From NCBI GenBank assembly GCA_944474755.1, contig OX104115.1:73632993-73696992 (forward strand): DNA of 64,000 nucleotides. Reading direction: 5' to 3'. Each line of letters opens with the position of its first letter. Within the stretch, counting starts at the first letter, position 1. The notes under the pieces were generated by a model. The model saw only the letters and a program-made list of their open reading frames with translations. It had not been told where the DNA came from and ran no database searches. This document shows positions 12,701 through 22,400 of this stretch, piece by piece. Both the position numbers and the translations under genes were made by a program. The DNA comes from Limnoperna fortunei. Taxonomy: Eukaryota; Mollusca; Bivalvia; Mytilida; Modiolidae.

Positions 12701-15700
12701 TTACATATAGATATAACTGATATTTTTACCTTTCCAAATTTTTGACAATAATACCAGTCTTACCTTCTCTAACAGTTTCATTTTCAGGAAATGGATCAAC
12801 ACCAGGAACAAACCCCCACTGTGTTAAATTCTGCTTGGCTTCATTTAAAACCTTTAGAAAAAAAATATGTAAAATTTTCCAAGAAGTTACAACATGCAAA
12901 ATATTAAGAATAACAGTAAATATAACAGATGATAAGTATGCCCCACAAATGAGAATTAAGTTAGAGGCAATGTTTTTTTAAGAAAGTAAAGTACAAATTA
13001 TGTCCCATCTGACTAGTGACATGGCAGGTACACTGAAAACAGGAAAAGAAAGCTAAATGAAAATCAAATCCTTTGGCCCTGTACAATTTCATTATGTGTA
13101 CAAATATTCCAGCAAGCGAATGCTGTAGCTCTATAATAAGGAAGAAGATGGTCAAACAAGCCATGTACCCATATATGGCATGCAACCTACTGTCTATCTG
13201 TAATTTTTAAAAATTGAAATGATAATCTAAATCCTTTGGCCCTGTACACCCCCATTTTGGGTACAAACAGCCTACAAAATATAAATGATGTATCCCTAAA
13301 ACTGTAGAATTTAGCCACAAATTCAATCTGGACCAAGGTTGGACAGTCACAAAAATGGACAAAAGTAAATTTATATGCCCCCGAGTTTTCTATACAGGGG
13401 CATAAAAACAACCATATAAAGCAAAGTTAAAATTGGCTGATATAGGGTTCAGCTAGCTATACCAGTCCAAGAATCCTCTGCACTCCAATGCTTTGGGAGT
13501 CAAAGTCTAAAAAAACGGACAGCAGAGGATTCTCAGACTAGCTAAACCACAACAAACAAACACATATTTTGAGAACGGCAGGTTTAAATATGGCATCAAT
13601 ATCAAACTTAGCTTTAAATAGTTATAGTTTCAGAGGAAACTTTTGGTTTTAGTTCAATTAGTTCAAGCCAAATCAAGAAACTTTAATAATGTAATGGGGT
13701 CATCTTGTACTATTGGCCAAGCTTAACAGATATACATGTAATTTTAAGGGGACATTATAACACAAGGACCCAAAGACTATTAAACACTAATAAAGAAGTC
13801 AATTCATCGTGACCATCTTGGTTGGAGGGTTGTGATATCTGATTAAACTTAGTAAGACACCTTAGTAGAATCATTCATACCAAGTTTGATCAAATTGGTT
13901 CAAATGTTCAGATGAAAGAAGTGTGTTTAACAATTATGGGCATACATTACTGCAAATATCTTGCCCTAAATGTTATTCATGTGAGCTAAATAGGGGACAA
14001 GTTCATAAAACACAGTTGATTAAAACATTAAAGCAGGCTAAAATATTGATCTGGTGCTGTCACAAAATGTTACCTTTAATTAGGTTAGCAATCTGAAATA
14101 GTGGAATACATGTAATGCCTTATTTCTTTTTCACGGAATATTTTGTATAAAATAGGCACAAACTGACAGTCCTGAATATAGCTGAATACTGCCCACTGGA
14201 CGTAAAGCAAACATCCAATCAATCAATCAAACTGACCAGATTGTTTAAAGGTGATGAAAGGGAGATAACTCTACCTCACAATAGAGTCAATTAGTAATTA
14301 CTTAACAAATTTAGGACAATATTGTTCCTGTATTTTGTTTCAATTAAAAAATGAAATTTACAGTTTTAAATATGCACACAAAACTTACAGAAAACAGCTG
14401 CTGAAGCATGACATTGACTAGTTTATATTTTTTGGTATTATCGTCAAACTGTTGTAACGATTTAACAGCTTCTAACTGCATGTGACGATGTTCAACAAAC
14501 AATCTTTTATCTGCAATATAAAAATATTGATGTTATATGCTTGTTTTTATTTGTTCATCCTTACAAAAAAAATATTGGTTTGTTGTTTGCTTTCCCATGT
14601 CAAATTCTGCCTTACAAAAAATTATGGGTAGGGATTCTTATTGTTGAACTTTTGTGAAATACTTTTAACACTATGTACATGTATTAGAATTTTATATTTT
14701 TACAAGAAAAATATTGTCTACATCTACCTTCTTGGGTTGATAAACAGAAAACCAACTCTTATAAGGATGGCCTTGAGATTCAAGTACAACATGCAAGTAC
14801 ATGTACCAATAAAGGGAAGAGATGTAAAATTAAATTATTTTATGTGTTTGGGAATTTGGCTTAGTTTATTTCCTTGGCAATCAAAAGCTCTCCATAACAT
14901 TCAAAAGGATTTAAAGAAGACTTCACACAATGACTGTACATCAAATGAAGATATATATATAAGTCATATACTAGTAACAAGAAAAATACTTTGTCTTTAT
15001 GTTATAAGTTGGTCTGATTATGTGAGTTTGAGTATCACTGTGGCCATGCTGTATTTCCTAAATAAAAACTTTATGACAAAGCTTAAAAACTGCTGAAAAT
15101 GGAATTAAACCACATTAAAATATTCAAACAAGTAAAAAATTTGGTAACATATTTCACATGGGTATTTTAACCTTAAATGGGGAATAATTTTCATTTAATA
15201 GAACATAGTACAATATATTATGCACCAGGTTTCAGAATTTTACAAGACTGCAAACATTTGTTCCATAGAGCATTTGCTTCTAGCATGATCAAATATGATT
15301 AAATAAGGAGTCAAAAGGAGAAACAGAGATCTATTAAATATTGTACATGTAGATTCTGAATGATTGTGCATTTTAGTCTGATTTTGATGGGATTTTTTTC
15401 CATTTTAATATTTATCCTGGGGTTACGCCAAACAGTTTGACAAGCACTGTCATAGGTCCTCATGTGTTCAATGCTGTAGCAACAACATTTTGCATCTAGA
15501 CAACTGTCTCATTTCCATTTTTTTATACAAAACATTATTTTTACCCACTTAGATCATTTCCATTTAGTTACATGTACTAGTATAATTCAAGCACGTTTCA
15601 TCCATGATGTGTACAGTGAAAACAAGATAATTTATTATCCACTTCTAAGCACAATAACAAAACACACATAACTGTAACTTATTTTTCTCCAATCAATGGG

Positions 15701-18700
15701 TCATTTTAGACATTATGAAATATTGTTTCTCAACTACATAAGGTGAGGGATGTATTAATTCTTTAATACTTTTGATACTGTATTTAAAAATGTTTGGATC
15801 ATAGTTTTTGTATAAAATACTACATCAAGAACACTCAAATATGTATGTTCTATCTCTAATTCATCACTTCTTCCATTATATGGAACAGGATATGTTTCTG
15901 ACTCTTTATAAGTCAATTGTTTTGTGTTTTGTTAGAATGCCACAGGTCTGTGTTTGGTCGCCATACATGTACCTTAAAAAAGATATTCGTAAATTGGAAT
16001 CTGTTAAAAGAAGGGCTACAAAACTTGTTAAGGATTTAAGTCGTCTAAGTTACATGTATGAGGGTAGACTGCGATTAATGGGATTACCATGCCAGCCAAC
16101 GTAATATGGATGTGACAGAAATGACATGATTCTAGTGTATAAAGCTTTAAATGGTATTGATGATATTAACTAGATGAATCTCTTTACCTTAGCATTGTCA
16201 AATACAACTAAAGGTCACTCATTAAAACTTCATAAGAAACTGTGTAAGACAACTCAGAGATTACATACTTTTTGAATTAGAATTGTGGATCAGCAGTCTT
16301 CCTGAAATGTGCCTGTCCGCCGGACCCGACTGGCAAAAAAACAGGCAAATTTAACTCTGGTACGGCAAATTTGTTAAATTTACAACAGAAATGTTAAATT
16401 TGTAAGGCACTATTTGTGTTTAGTTCCGACAAGCCAGGAACTAATTTCGCGAAGACTGAATCAGTGGAACAAACTATCAAAACTCAACAGTGATTTCAGT
16501 GTTCAAGTCCACTTTGAATCTTGAGAACTGGAATCAGAGTAAATTAACAAGTTCATGTTAATGCGAACACCTATCAGTTTCTTTTATAAGTATTTAATTA
16601 AATTCATATTTTATAAAGTTAGGAGAACTTCATATTAGAGGAACAGAAGTTGAGGGGTCTGTAGAAGGCTAAGGCTAATTTGACCCAAAGACAAAGGTCC
16701 AAAGGTATATTGTCACTAATCCAGGGGGAGCAACTCTGGACTGGTACACGTGCTTTGTTGTTTTTGTTATTTTAATGTAAGCTGATCATGATAAAATATT
16801 TAAAAAAGAGCAAAATTGTAGATAGACCTCAATAAAATGGCAAATATTGAATGATTCATTGCACAAATAACAGGAATAATAGAACTAAAATTCACAAGAA
16901 GGTATTTTTTTATATAGTGAGTCATAAACTGATGTAACCAATTTTTGTTGGGTAAATAAGTGCATGTTTTCTATTGCAGTACCACATAAAATGTAGGAAA
17001 AAATAACACATTTAACTCAATTTGTCATTTTAACATTTCTGCATTAAACATGTAGAAATAAGAAATTGATCTGGTTATTTATGATTAATCTAAATCATAA
17101 CTAGCAATTTGGTCTATCATGATTATGTTTACACCTGTCTATGTAAACATTACCCAAGCCATTAATTAACAGAGGCTATTATCCACGCTTTAGGGACACC
17201 TCGTCCATAATATGACTTCGGCATGGACACTTCGTCAAAGACAACTCGGCCCTAGTTCAGATCGGCCATACTGCATCGGCCATGGATTTAATATATATAT
17301 ATTTTTAAATAAAGTTATTTAAAAAAACCAAGGTTGATTGAAAAAAATGATATTACCAATGAAACATTAGATATTAATCCTAAAATAAAATCATAATATT
17401 AATTAATATGTTAGTATTTTAATTATAAATCATCGTCAATCTTTGATTAATTAATTAAGAAATGAATGATTAAAGAATAATTATAAGAAATTACACACCA
17501 ATTAGACCAAAAAAAATCTTTGATGTCAATTAACCAAAACAACATTTTTAAATATCAAAGGATGAACCATGCTACAGAACAAGCCAACTTCAATAGAGAT
17601 AAGAGTTTGGAGAAAATATAAAGGAATATCCCAGCACATTGAGTAATCTTTGTAGAACCGACTAAGATGCATAAAAGGGGAGCACAAGGAGAGACTTTTT
17701 CTCACAAATGTTTTGGTCACCATGGTGTATCTATGTTCTTCGTGCGATCAACCTGTGCGTCCTAGGCAGCATGCCTTACAATGTGAAACTTGTGATAACT
17801 GGCAACATCGTCTTTGTAATACTGGTAAGCAGAAGATTATTTCAGCAAAAAATATTTGTTTTAATTGACTGTACTTGTAAACTGTAGATAGTAAATACTT
17901 TCACTGATTTGATATAGAATATAAGATTTATTTTAGATACGATTTTTATGAAAATGCATTAGTGTCTTTAACAATCGAAACTATAGCTACATGTATCTTT
18001 CATATTAATGTTGATACATGTATATAATGCTGTTAAATATGTTTGCAAAACATGTGTCTTGTTTGATCTTTTAGGAATTTCCGCAGCCGTTTACAAACAG
18101 CTTGTAAATGAAGAGATAGACGTCATTTTCAACTGCGCGAAATGTATACAGCCGATACAGCACGGTCCTGAAAATATGGACGTGGCGGTATCACCAGCCA
18201 GACCAGTATCACCAGCCAGACCAGAGTCACCAGCCAGACCAGTGTCACCAGTCAGACCAGATTCACCAGCCAGAGTATTATTGACCCGTCTTTCAACATC
18301 TCCATGAATATTCAAGAAACCCATGATATAAACATGTCTGTAAAATATGTTATTAATCTCCGGGATTAAACTTATTATTATCATCAGCAATGGCATTTAC
18401 TTTGATTATTTTACCACACAAAAACGAATCCTCTTTGAAATATTAAAAGATAACTTCATTTTGAATAAATCAATAATATACCAACATAAATAGTATGGCC
18501 GAAATGTCAGGGGCCGATGTCTACTGTGGACAAGATTTACTATGGACGAAAAAAAGTATGGCCGACAAGTCCAAGTGTCATTATCCACAGCTTTAATCTA
18601 CAACAGGAAATAGTACCAAATAGTCACTGTTTTGTATAGCACAGCTGCACGAAATTAAAGCTTTAGTTGTCTTGTCTTTGTCTATCTCCTTCAAAACTAC

Positions 18701-19212
18701 ATTGCTTGTTGTAACCAAAACCTAACACGATTTTATTTTCTCTTTTTGTACAATTTATTACCCTCAGTTAAGTCTCACCATGAATCATTAGTTCTATAAC
18801 ATAAAACCTCCCATTTCACGTTTATATTTATCATTTTCATCTGACTTTTACATATAAAATATCAATATCCGATAAAAAAATGTTGAAAATAAACATGAAA
18901 TGAGAGGTTTTATTAATGGAACTACATGAATCATATACAGGCAATAGGAAATAAAACAATCAATCGAGTGTGTCTACATTGCAATCTAGGTGTGATTGAG
19001 TGTTGATTGACTTGACTTTGTCCGTTGTCACATTTCTGAATTTATTGCTATATGGATGGGGCATGAATTTTATTTTACTAATATTTCTACAGCTTACATT
19101 TTTCCAAAGATGAAATTTTTCCTGTGACAACTGTCTCTTCTTCATTTTTCGTTGCTTTTGTTTGACAAAATGTACACACCAAGAAAAAAGCTAATACAAG
19201 TTTGCTCCACAT
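798..19212 (-). CDS. CCDC134: CCDC134, complete six-exon gene (231 aa)
   Basis: Coding exons, 5' to 3' on the minus strand, are 19098-19212, 14389-14510, 12764-12851, 6158-6336, 2282-2365 and 798-905. All introns are GT-AG and the phases join without a break, giving 696 nt. The vertebrate protein is about 229 aa. Residues 1-20 (MWSKLVLAFFLVCTFCQTKA) form a signal peptide. Hallmarks of the family are YKRLF...HRHMQLEAVKSL, KYKLVNVMLQQLF, VVENTAMFGDLVLRLP, EWNTLIGW and QEIGLIPKEDNYLNPF. A lysine-rich C-terminus ends KKKGPRL...RTEL; the human protein ends with a similar basic stretch and a KDEL-like QSEL. The family is secreted/ER-luminal. The vertebrate protein has been linked to ERK/JNK signalling and to GRP94 glycosylation at the translocon; I infer ER retention here from RTEL. 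Introns are inflated by transposons. The gene is divergent from YIPF6. Confidence 0.93.
906..2281. other. CCDC134 last intron
   Basis: This is an AT-rich intron between the exons at 2282-2365 and 798-905. I see no gene, tandem array or recognisable mobile element in it. Confidence 0.6.
2935..3390. repeat. Direct duplication followed by short tandem repeats (CCDC134 intron)
   Basis: About 80 bp starting AAATATCAGGTGCAAAATGG near 2938 recurs as AAATATCAGGTGCACAATGG near 3110, a diverged direct duplication. From about 3225 to 3390 the sequence changes to short degenerate units around GTTACTTTTAAGAAGTATC, partly inverted as GATACTT. Both lie in the intron between exons 4 and 5. There is no coding signal. 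Confidence 0.6.
4166..4301. repeat. Near-perfect 61-bp inverted repeat with 14-nt loop
   Basis: The left arm 4166-4226 and right arm 4241-4301 are reverse complements with only a few mismatches. Both contain the block GAACATGGTCAGACCTTATA or its complement. The length and fidelity suggest a young foldback element. A single diverged half-copy lies at 5038-5098, so this is a dispersed family. Confidence 0.8.
5038..5098. repeat. Half-copy of the 4166-4301 foldback arm
   Basis: The sequence from AAATAGATCATTGCCAG through GAACATGGTCAAACCTTATA matches one arm of the inverted repeat at 4166-4301, with mismatches. The second arm is absent. It is probably a decayed or truncated member of the same family. 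Confidence 0.6.
5774..5850 (+). mobile_element. tRNA-Ser-like SINE, 3'-truncated head
   Basis: It begins GGGGCCTCGGTGACCAGGTG and follows the tRNA-like head seen at 36079 for about 70 bp, including the A-box region. It then departs before the B box. Only a fragment remains. Confidence 0.6.
7480..7795 (-). mobile_element. Dispersed repeat (SINE-like), copy A
   Basis: The left end carries ATTGATTGATTGGGTGTTTG followed by CTTAACGTCCAGCA, a common 3' SINE tail read on the minus strand. The body (TATGGAG..GGGCGGAGAATTTAGCC..GTGGCACTCTCCAAACATG) matches 54826-55060. Two copies far apart in one window show a dispersed family. There is no coding capacity. Confidence 0.6.
7840..8075 (+). mobile_element. 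Diverged tRNA-derived SINE-like repeat
   Basis: An A-box-like segment (GGCAGGGTGGTATAGGTAGT) and a B-box-like AGAGTTCAAGCC lie about 65 bp apart. They are followed by a body related to the SINE at 8951 (ACAGGGATTGCCAGTTTAGT). The copy is old and eroded. Confidence 0.5.
8694..8856. mobile_element. Foldback/MITE-like element, family 1, copy B
   Basis: It starts TAGACTTGCCACATGTCAC and ends GGGCAAGTCTA, the same termini as 322-485. The interior holds direct and inverted copies of AAGATGTAACTCTCAC, so it can fold into more than one hairpin. There is a poly-A tract near the right end. It is non-coding. Confidence 0.65.
8951..9214 (+). mobile_element. tRNA-Ser-derived SINE, full length
   Basis: The head GGGGGCCTTGGTGGCAGAGT contains an A box and is followed by B box GCGGGTTCGAGCC. 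Next comes a conserved body (TTGACAAGGATTGC, CTCCTGGTACTCCGGCG, CCATGATATAGCTGAAAAAT) and a tail of CAAACAAAAC type. It is the same family as 36079-36340 and more diverged. It lies in CCDC134 intron 3 on the strand opposite to the gene. Confidence 0.85.
12120..12780. repeat. Degenerate tandem region abutting CCDC134 exon 3 donor
   Basis: Read on the minus strand, blocks such as AATGGAACAATCAGAGGAGG and AATAAAATGTTCAGAAAAGG recur next to the exon 3 end, AATGAAACTGTTAGAGAAG followed by the GT donor. Pairwise identity to the exon end is about 15-16 of 21 bases by eye. The array is strongly diverged and its period is irregular, so the tandem reading is tentative. Confidence 0.4.
13010..13410. repeat. 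Two direct copies of an AAATCCTTTGGCCCTGTACA repeat
   Basis: AAATCCTTTGGCCCTGTACA followed by a GTACAAA block occurs near 13064 and again near 13230. Homologous flanks make each copy about 150 bp. It lies in CCDC134 intron 2 and is non-coding. Confidence 0.55.
13451..13547. repeat. Short imperfect hairpin
   Basis: AGCTATACCAGTCCAAGAAT with CCTCTGC on the left pairs with GCAGAGGATTCTCAGACTAG on the right, about 35 bp per arm with mismatches. It is a small foldback within CCDC134 intron 2. Confidence 0.55.
14165..14230 (+). repeat. SINE tail fragment
   Basis: AATATAGCTGAATACTGCCC is followed by ACTGGACGTAAAGCAAACAT and CCAATCAATCAATCAAAC. This is the 3' tail type also seen inverted at 7480. 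Only the tail is present. Confidence 0.5.
15800..16545 (+). pseudogene. Non-LTR retrotransposon (LINE) reverse transcriptase, 3' remnant
   Basis: Translated fragments match the C-terminal end of LINE reverse transcriptases (Jockey/CR1-like). They include LYKSIVLCF, VWSPYMYLKKDIRKLESVKR, RRATKLVKDLSRLSY, RLRLMGLPC, then after a frame break DMILVYKALNGIDDIN, GHSLKLHKKLCKT and SRRLNQWNKLSKLNSDFSVQ. Frame changes and stop codons break it into at least three pieces. About 130 bp near 16290-16420, between the GHSLKL and RLNQWN blocks, does not fit and may be an insertion. The element is dead and lies in CCDC134 intron 1, on the strand opposite the gene. Confidence 0.8.
17193..18580 (+). mobile_element. 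MULE-like DNA transposon carrying a PHD-like gene
   Basis: The flanks TTATCCACGCTTTA (17179-17192) and TTATCCACAGCTTTA (18581-18595) form a candidate target-site duplication with one indel. Inside, the ends are inverted and rich in TCGGCCATAC/GTATGGCCGA motifs: left GGACACCTCGTCCATA, right (complement) GACACTTGGACTTGTCGGCC. The only cargo is the two-exon gene at 17722-18307. Mutator-like elements of molluscs often carry small Cys-rich finger proteins, which together with the end structure supports the class. No transposase is present, so the copy is non-autonomous. It lies in CCDC134 intron 1. Confidence 0.65.
17722..18307 (+). CDS. Two-exon PHD-like zinc-finger protein with SPARP repeats (111 aa)
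   Basis: Exons 17722-17824 and 18075-18307 join in phase across a GT-AG intron (donor GTAAGC, acceptor TTTTAG). The fused protein has the PHD-type ligand order: C-S-S-C, C-E-T-C, W-Q-H then C, and finally C-A-K-C after the junction. The split CNTG/ISAAVYKQLV matches small mollusc proteins with a QCDxCxxWQHRxCNTG signature that are often found with transposon FLYWCH/MULE modules; that link is from memory of the family. The C-terminal half has five or six repeats of the SPARPV type (18187-18290) and ends at TGA. It sits inside the MULE-like element. The open frame and clean splice sites suggest it is young or under selection. The function is unknown; chromatin or DNA binding is an inference. 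Confidence 0.65.
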
Positions 19213-19444
19213 TATTATCGACGCAGACGTTGATCATGTAAGTGTATAGTCATCATTATATTTTCACGTGGTACCGGGTGTTTTCCTTCTTTCGTTTTGC
19301 GATTATTGATTAGCTCCCCTAAATACACAAACAAAAGAAATAGACCGACCACGTCAGTTTATTTTTCGATTTACTCGGGACTTTACCTTCAACTAATTTA
19401 TTATATCCGAGTACTGTTTGCATTCGAATAACAAATTTGCTGTC
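19213..19444. promoter_or_regulatory. Bidirectional CCDC134/YIPF6 promoter
   Basis: Only 232 bp separate the two start codons. The interval holds a CACGTG E-box at 19265-19270 and CCACGTCA at 19349-19356. The complement of the latter, TGACGTGG, is the core of the XBP1/ATF6-type UPR element. A second TGACGTGG lies at 19450-19457 inside YIPF6 exon 1. No TATA box is evident, as is usual for divergent housekeeping pairs. Regulation by ER stress is inferred. Confidence 0.6.
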
Positions 19445-22400
19445 ATGGCTGACGTGGATTTCCACGAGCAAGAGGTTCTCAAATTGACACCAAATTTCTT
19501 CATTCCATCAATTCATTGATGACCTTTTACATTTTATTTATTCTTCAGTAACTTTTAGCACCCTTTAAACATTAACAGTCATTGAAAATATATAAATAGG
19601 AAATAAATACAGTCGAACAATTTTAAATTATTGTGGTCTTGTAAAAACTGAATTAAATTACAGACATACAGGCAATTGGTTAAAGTAAACCAATAGTTGT
19701 AAATGTAATACAGGAAGTGTTGGTGTTCATTTATGCACAAAATAACTTTACATATAAAGCTGTGTAAAAAATTAAACCCTTCATTTGAAGTTATACTCAT
19801 TTTCGAACATATTCTTGGTGTATACTTGTCAAAGAGTAGTTCTCACTATGAAAGAAGCAATTCTAGCCATTTTGTTGACTTTGCTGTTATATATTTTCAC
19901 ATTAAAATCTATGGCAACGGTTTCATTTAACAGTTTTCTCTATGTTCCATCCAAGTTACGTTTCTACGTCTACATTTACTACAGTACGCCCAGAGTGTGT
20001 GGTCACTCAAACACTCAAATTAGAGAAATTTCTCGGTGTTACACGGTGTATCACCGAAATTTTCTCGGAGAATCACAGTGTTTCAGAGTGTTATTATCTA
20101 TCACCACCTTAAAATTAATCCCTTTGATGTACCGACTTTCGGGTGTAACACGGTGTGACACTGTGTTTTTCGAATTTTCAGGGTGTAGAAAATGAACCAA
20201 CTAATGTCTTGCTTTTCTCATTACTACATGTACAAAATTAAAATGTGTTCAATCTTCGAACTTCACGATTTTTCTTTTCAACTTTTGTTTTGCGCATGTA
20301 GAAATTACTTGTCGGTCTTTATCTATATTTAAAAATTAATTATAAATAATTAGCAACTTTAGTGGTTTCAACAACGTTAACAATTTGATTTATTGCAATC
20401 CTGGAAGTCTGAGGAGAGTGAGCTGTGCCATGGGTCTACCTGGTTTTTTTGGGAAAAAGGACCCTGAGGGAAGTTTGGGAAATTTGTATCGGCATTTGCT
20501 TGAAATTGGGAAAAACAAGAACACAATTTTGAAATAAACATCAATTCATAATATATCTAAATGACAAACACCACGCTCCCTTTTTACAAACGCAAAAATG
20601 ATCAAGATATCGAATATTTCTTCCTCTTTATTGGAGATCTTAAAATCATTTCCGGTTTCAAATACGTGTTTCACTTTGATTAGAAAACTATGTTTTTACC
20701 AGTTTTAAACACCGTCAAATTTATTACGATACATAAATTGGGAATCGGCAGCATTGGGAATTTTAGCAGTAGAAATTGGGAAAAAAATAGGATATTTTGC
20801 ATTGGGAATGGGTCCGAATAACGGACCCTACGAGATCCTTGATAAATCCATGTGTGCTAGTACAATTCACAGTTAGCTTCTTTCACTTCGCGACTTTATG
20901 CAAATTGTGTCGTGCGCATGCCTGGAAACCAATTTTTATTTATTTCTATTTCGGTCAGCATTGTATTTTCAAAACTATTTTACGTGAAAAAGAATTTTTT
21001 TTTCAAACAGAACTTACCTTTTTTTATTTTGGCAATAATGAAGTTAAATGTAAAACTTTTTTCCTGACTTATACTTTATGCAAAGCACACGGTTAAACAG
21101 GTCAGTTGTGTATTTATGTACATGTTACACGTGGCTTTAGTCTAGAGTAGGGAGAAAAATACTTTAAGTGTATGCCTATTGTCAATTTTTTGGACAAACA
21201 AAACTAAATTGGCATATTATTTCAGTAAAAACATAATGAAACTGGAATGATAAAAACAACAATCATCGTTATACCGATAACAGTTACTTGGCACATAAAC
21301 CAATCGATCTATTTTTATCTCTAATATGGGTCAAATTCGGGTTAAAAAAAATGACATTTTTTATGTGTATACGGATAATGTTTTAAATGAAACCTATTTT
21401 TATTTCATGGTTTTCTTACATTAAAGATGTAAATGTATATTTGACCTCGATTACTTTCTGCTGAATGCGTGGTTAAACAGTTGTGCATTTATTTTTGTCA
21501 CGTGCACCTTGTCTAGAGAAAACGTTAACATTAGTGTATTGCCGGCAAAAAACCAAATTGATATGATGTATATGAAATAATAAGTACAAAACACATCATC
21601 ACTGGTATATCGTTTGTTGTTACTTGAACTAAGGACTGTATAATCTTATTCTTTAATGACCGTATATCAAGTTGTTCTTAAAAATCAGTTCTAGTGCAAG
21701 TTCCGATTTTTTTACGAAAATTTATTAAAAATTTTTAAAGTTCTAAATTCTTCATATTGACATGACTTTACCAGTCTATAGCTGTTGGTAATGCAAGAGT
21801 GACTAACAACAAATTGAATAAACAATTATTTTTTGCAATTTGGGGGTAGAGATAAGCTGTGGGTGATTTTGAGTGTCTACACTCAAAATTTTCGGTGTAA
21901 CACCGTGAAACACTCTACACTGTGTAGAGTGTTTGAGTGACCATACACTCTGGGCGTACTGTAGTACATTGCACCGTCATTGGTGACAACTACGCAACAG
22001 TAATCAATTTTAAAATGACAATTTTTTCACAAAACTGTAAAAAAGATCAGGTGGTGAGAATTACTTGCCAGAGAAAGCCTCTGCGTTACCTGTAATTGAG
22101 TATTGTACCTATTTTTTAGAGAGGAGGTGTTTTTATCATTGAGACACTTCATGGAATGTATTTGTATTTTAGCCTTAATTGGCAGGATACAGGTGCATCT
22201 GTATAAATTTAATTCAGAGTTTGACAAATATTGTCTAAATTGAGCTTAATTATTCCTTAAAGGTATAAGAAAACATATTTCTGATTACACATGGAATTCA
22301 AAAAAAAAAAAATAATAACCTGACTAAAATGAAGATCTTGATTACTTCAAATCCTGCCTACTAATTTTTGTATTTTTTTTTTCAGTGTTTTATATTCTTA

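Larger units (their letters stand above)
6337..12763. other. Large CCDC134 intron 3
   Basis: This is a 6.4-kb intron between exon 3 (12764-12851) and exon 4 (6158-6336). It contains the SINE at 8951, an older SINE-like pair at 7480-7795 and 7840-8075, a foldback element at 8694 and a degenerate tandem region at 12120-12763. The rest, including 9300-12100, is AT-rich with no feature I can support. Confidence 0.6.

Noticed and set aside
14641..15096. A 151-codon plus-strand open frame in CCDC134 intron 1
   Set aside because: No recognisable domain, unusual composition, and no splice or promoter evidence. Probably chance.
18091..18396. Minus-strand open frame with GLAGDT repeats
   Set aside because: It is the antisense of the SPARPV repeat. 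The plus-strand gene has matched splice sites and the complete finger ligand set.
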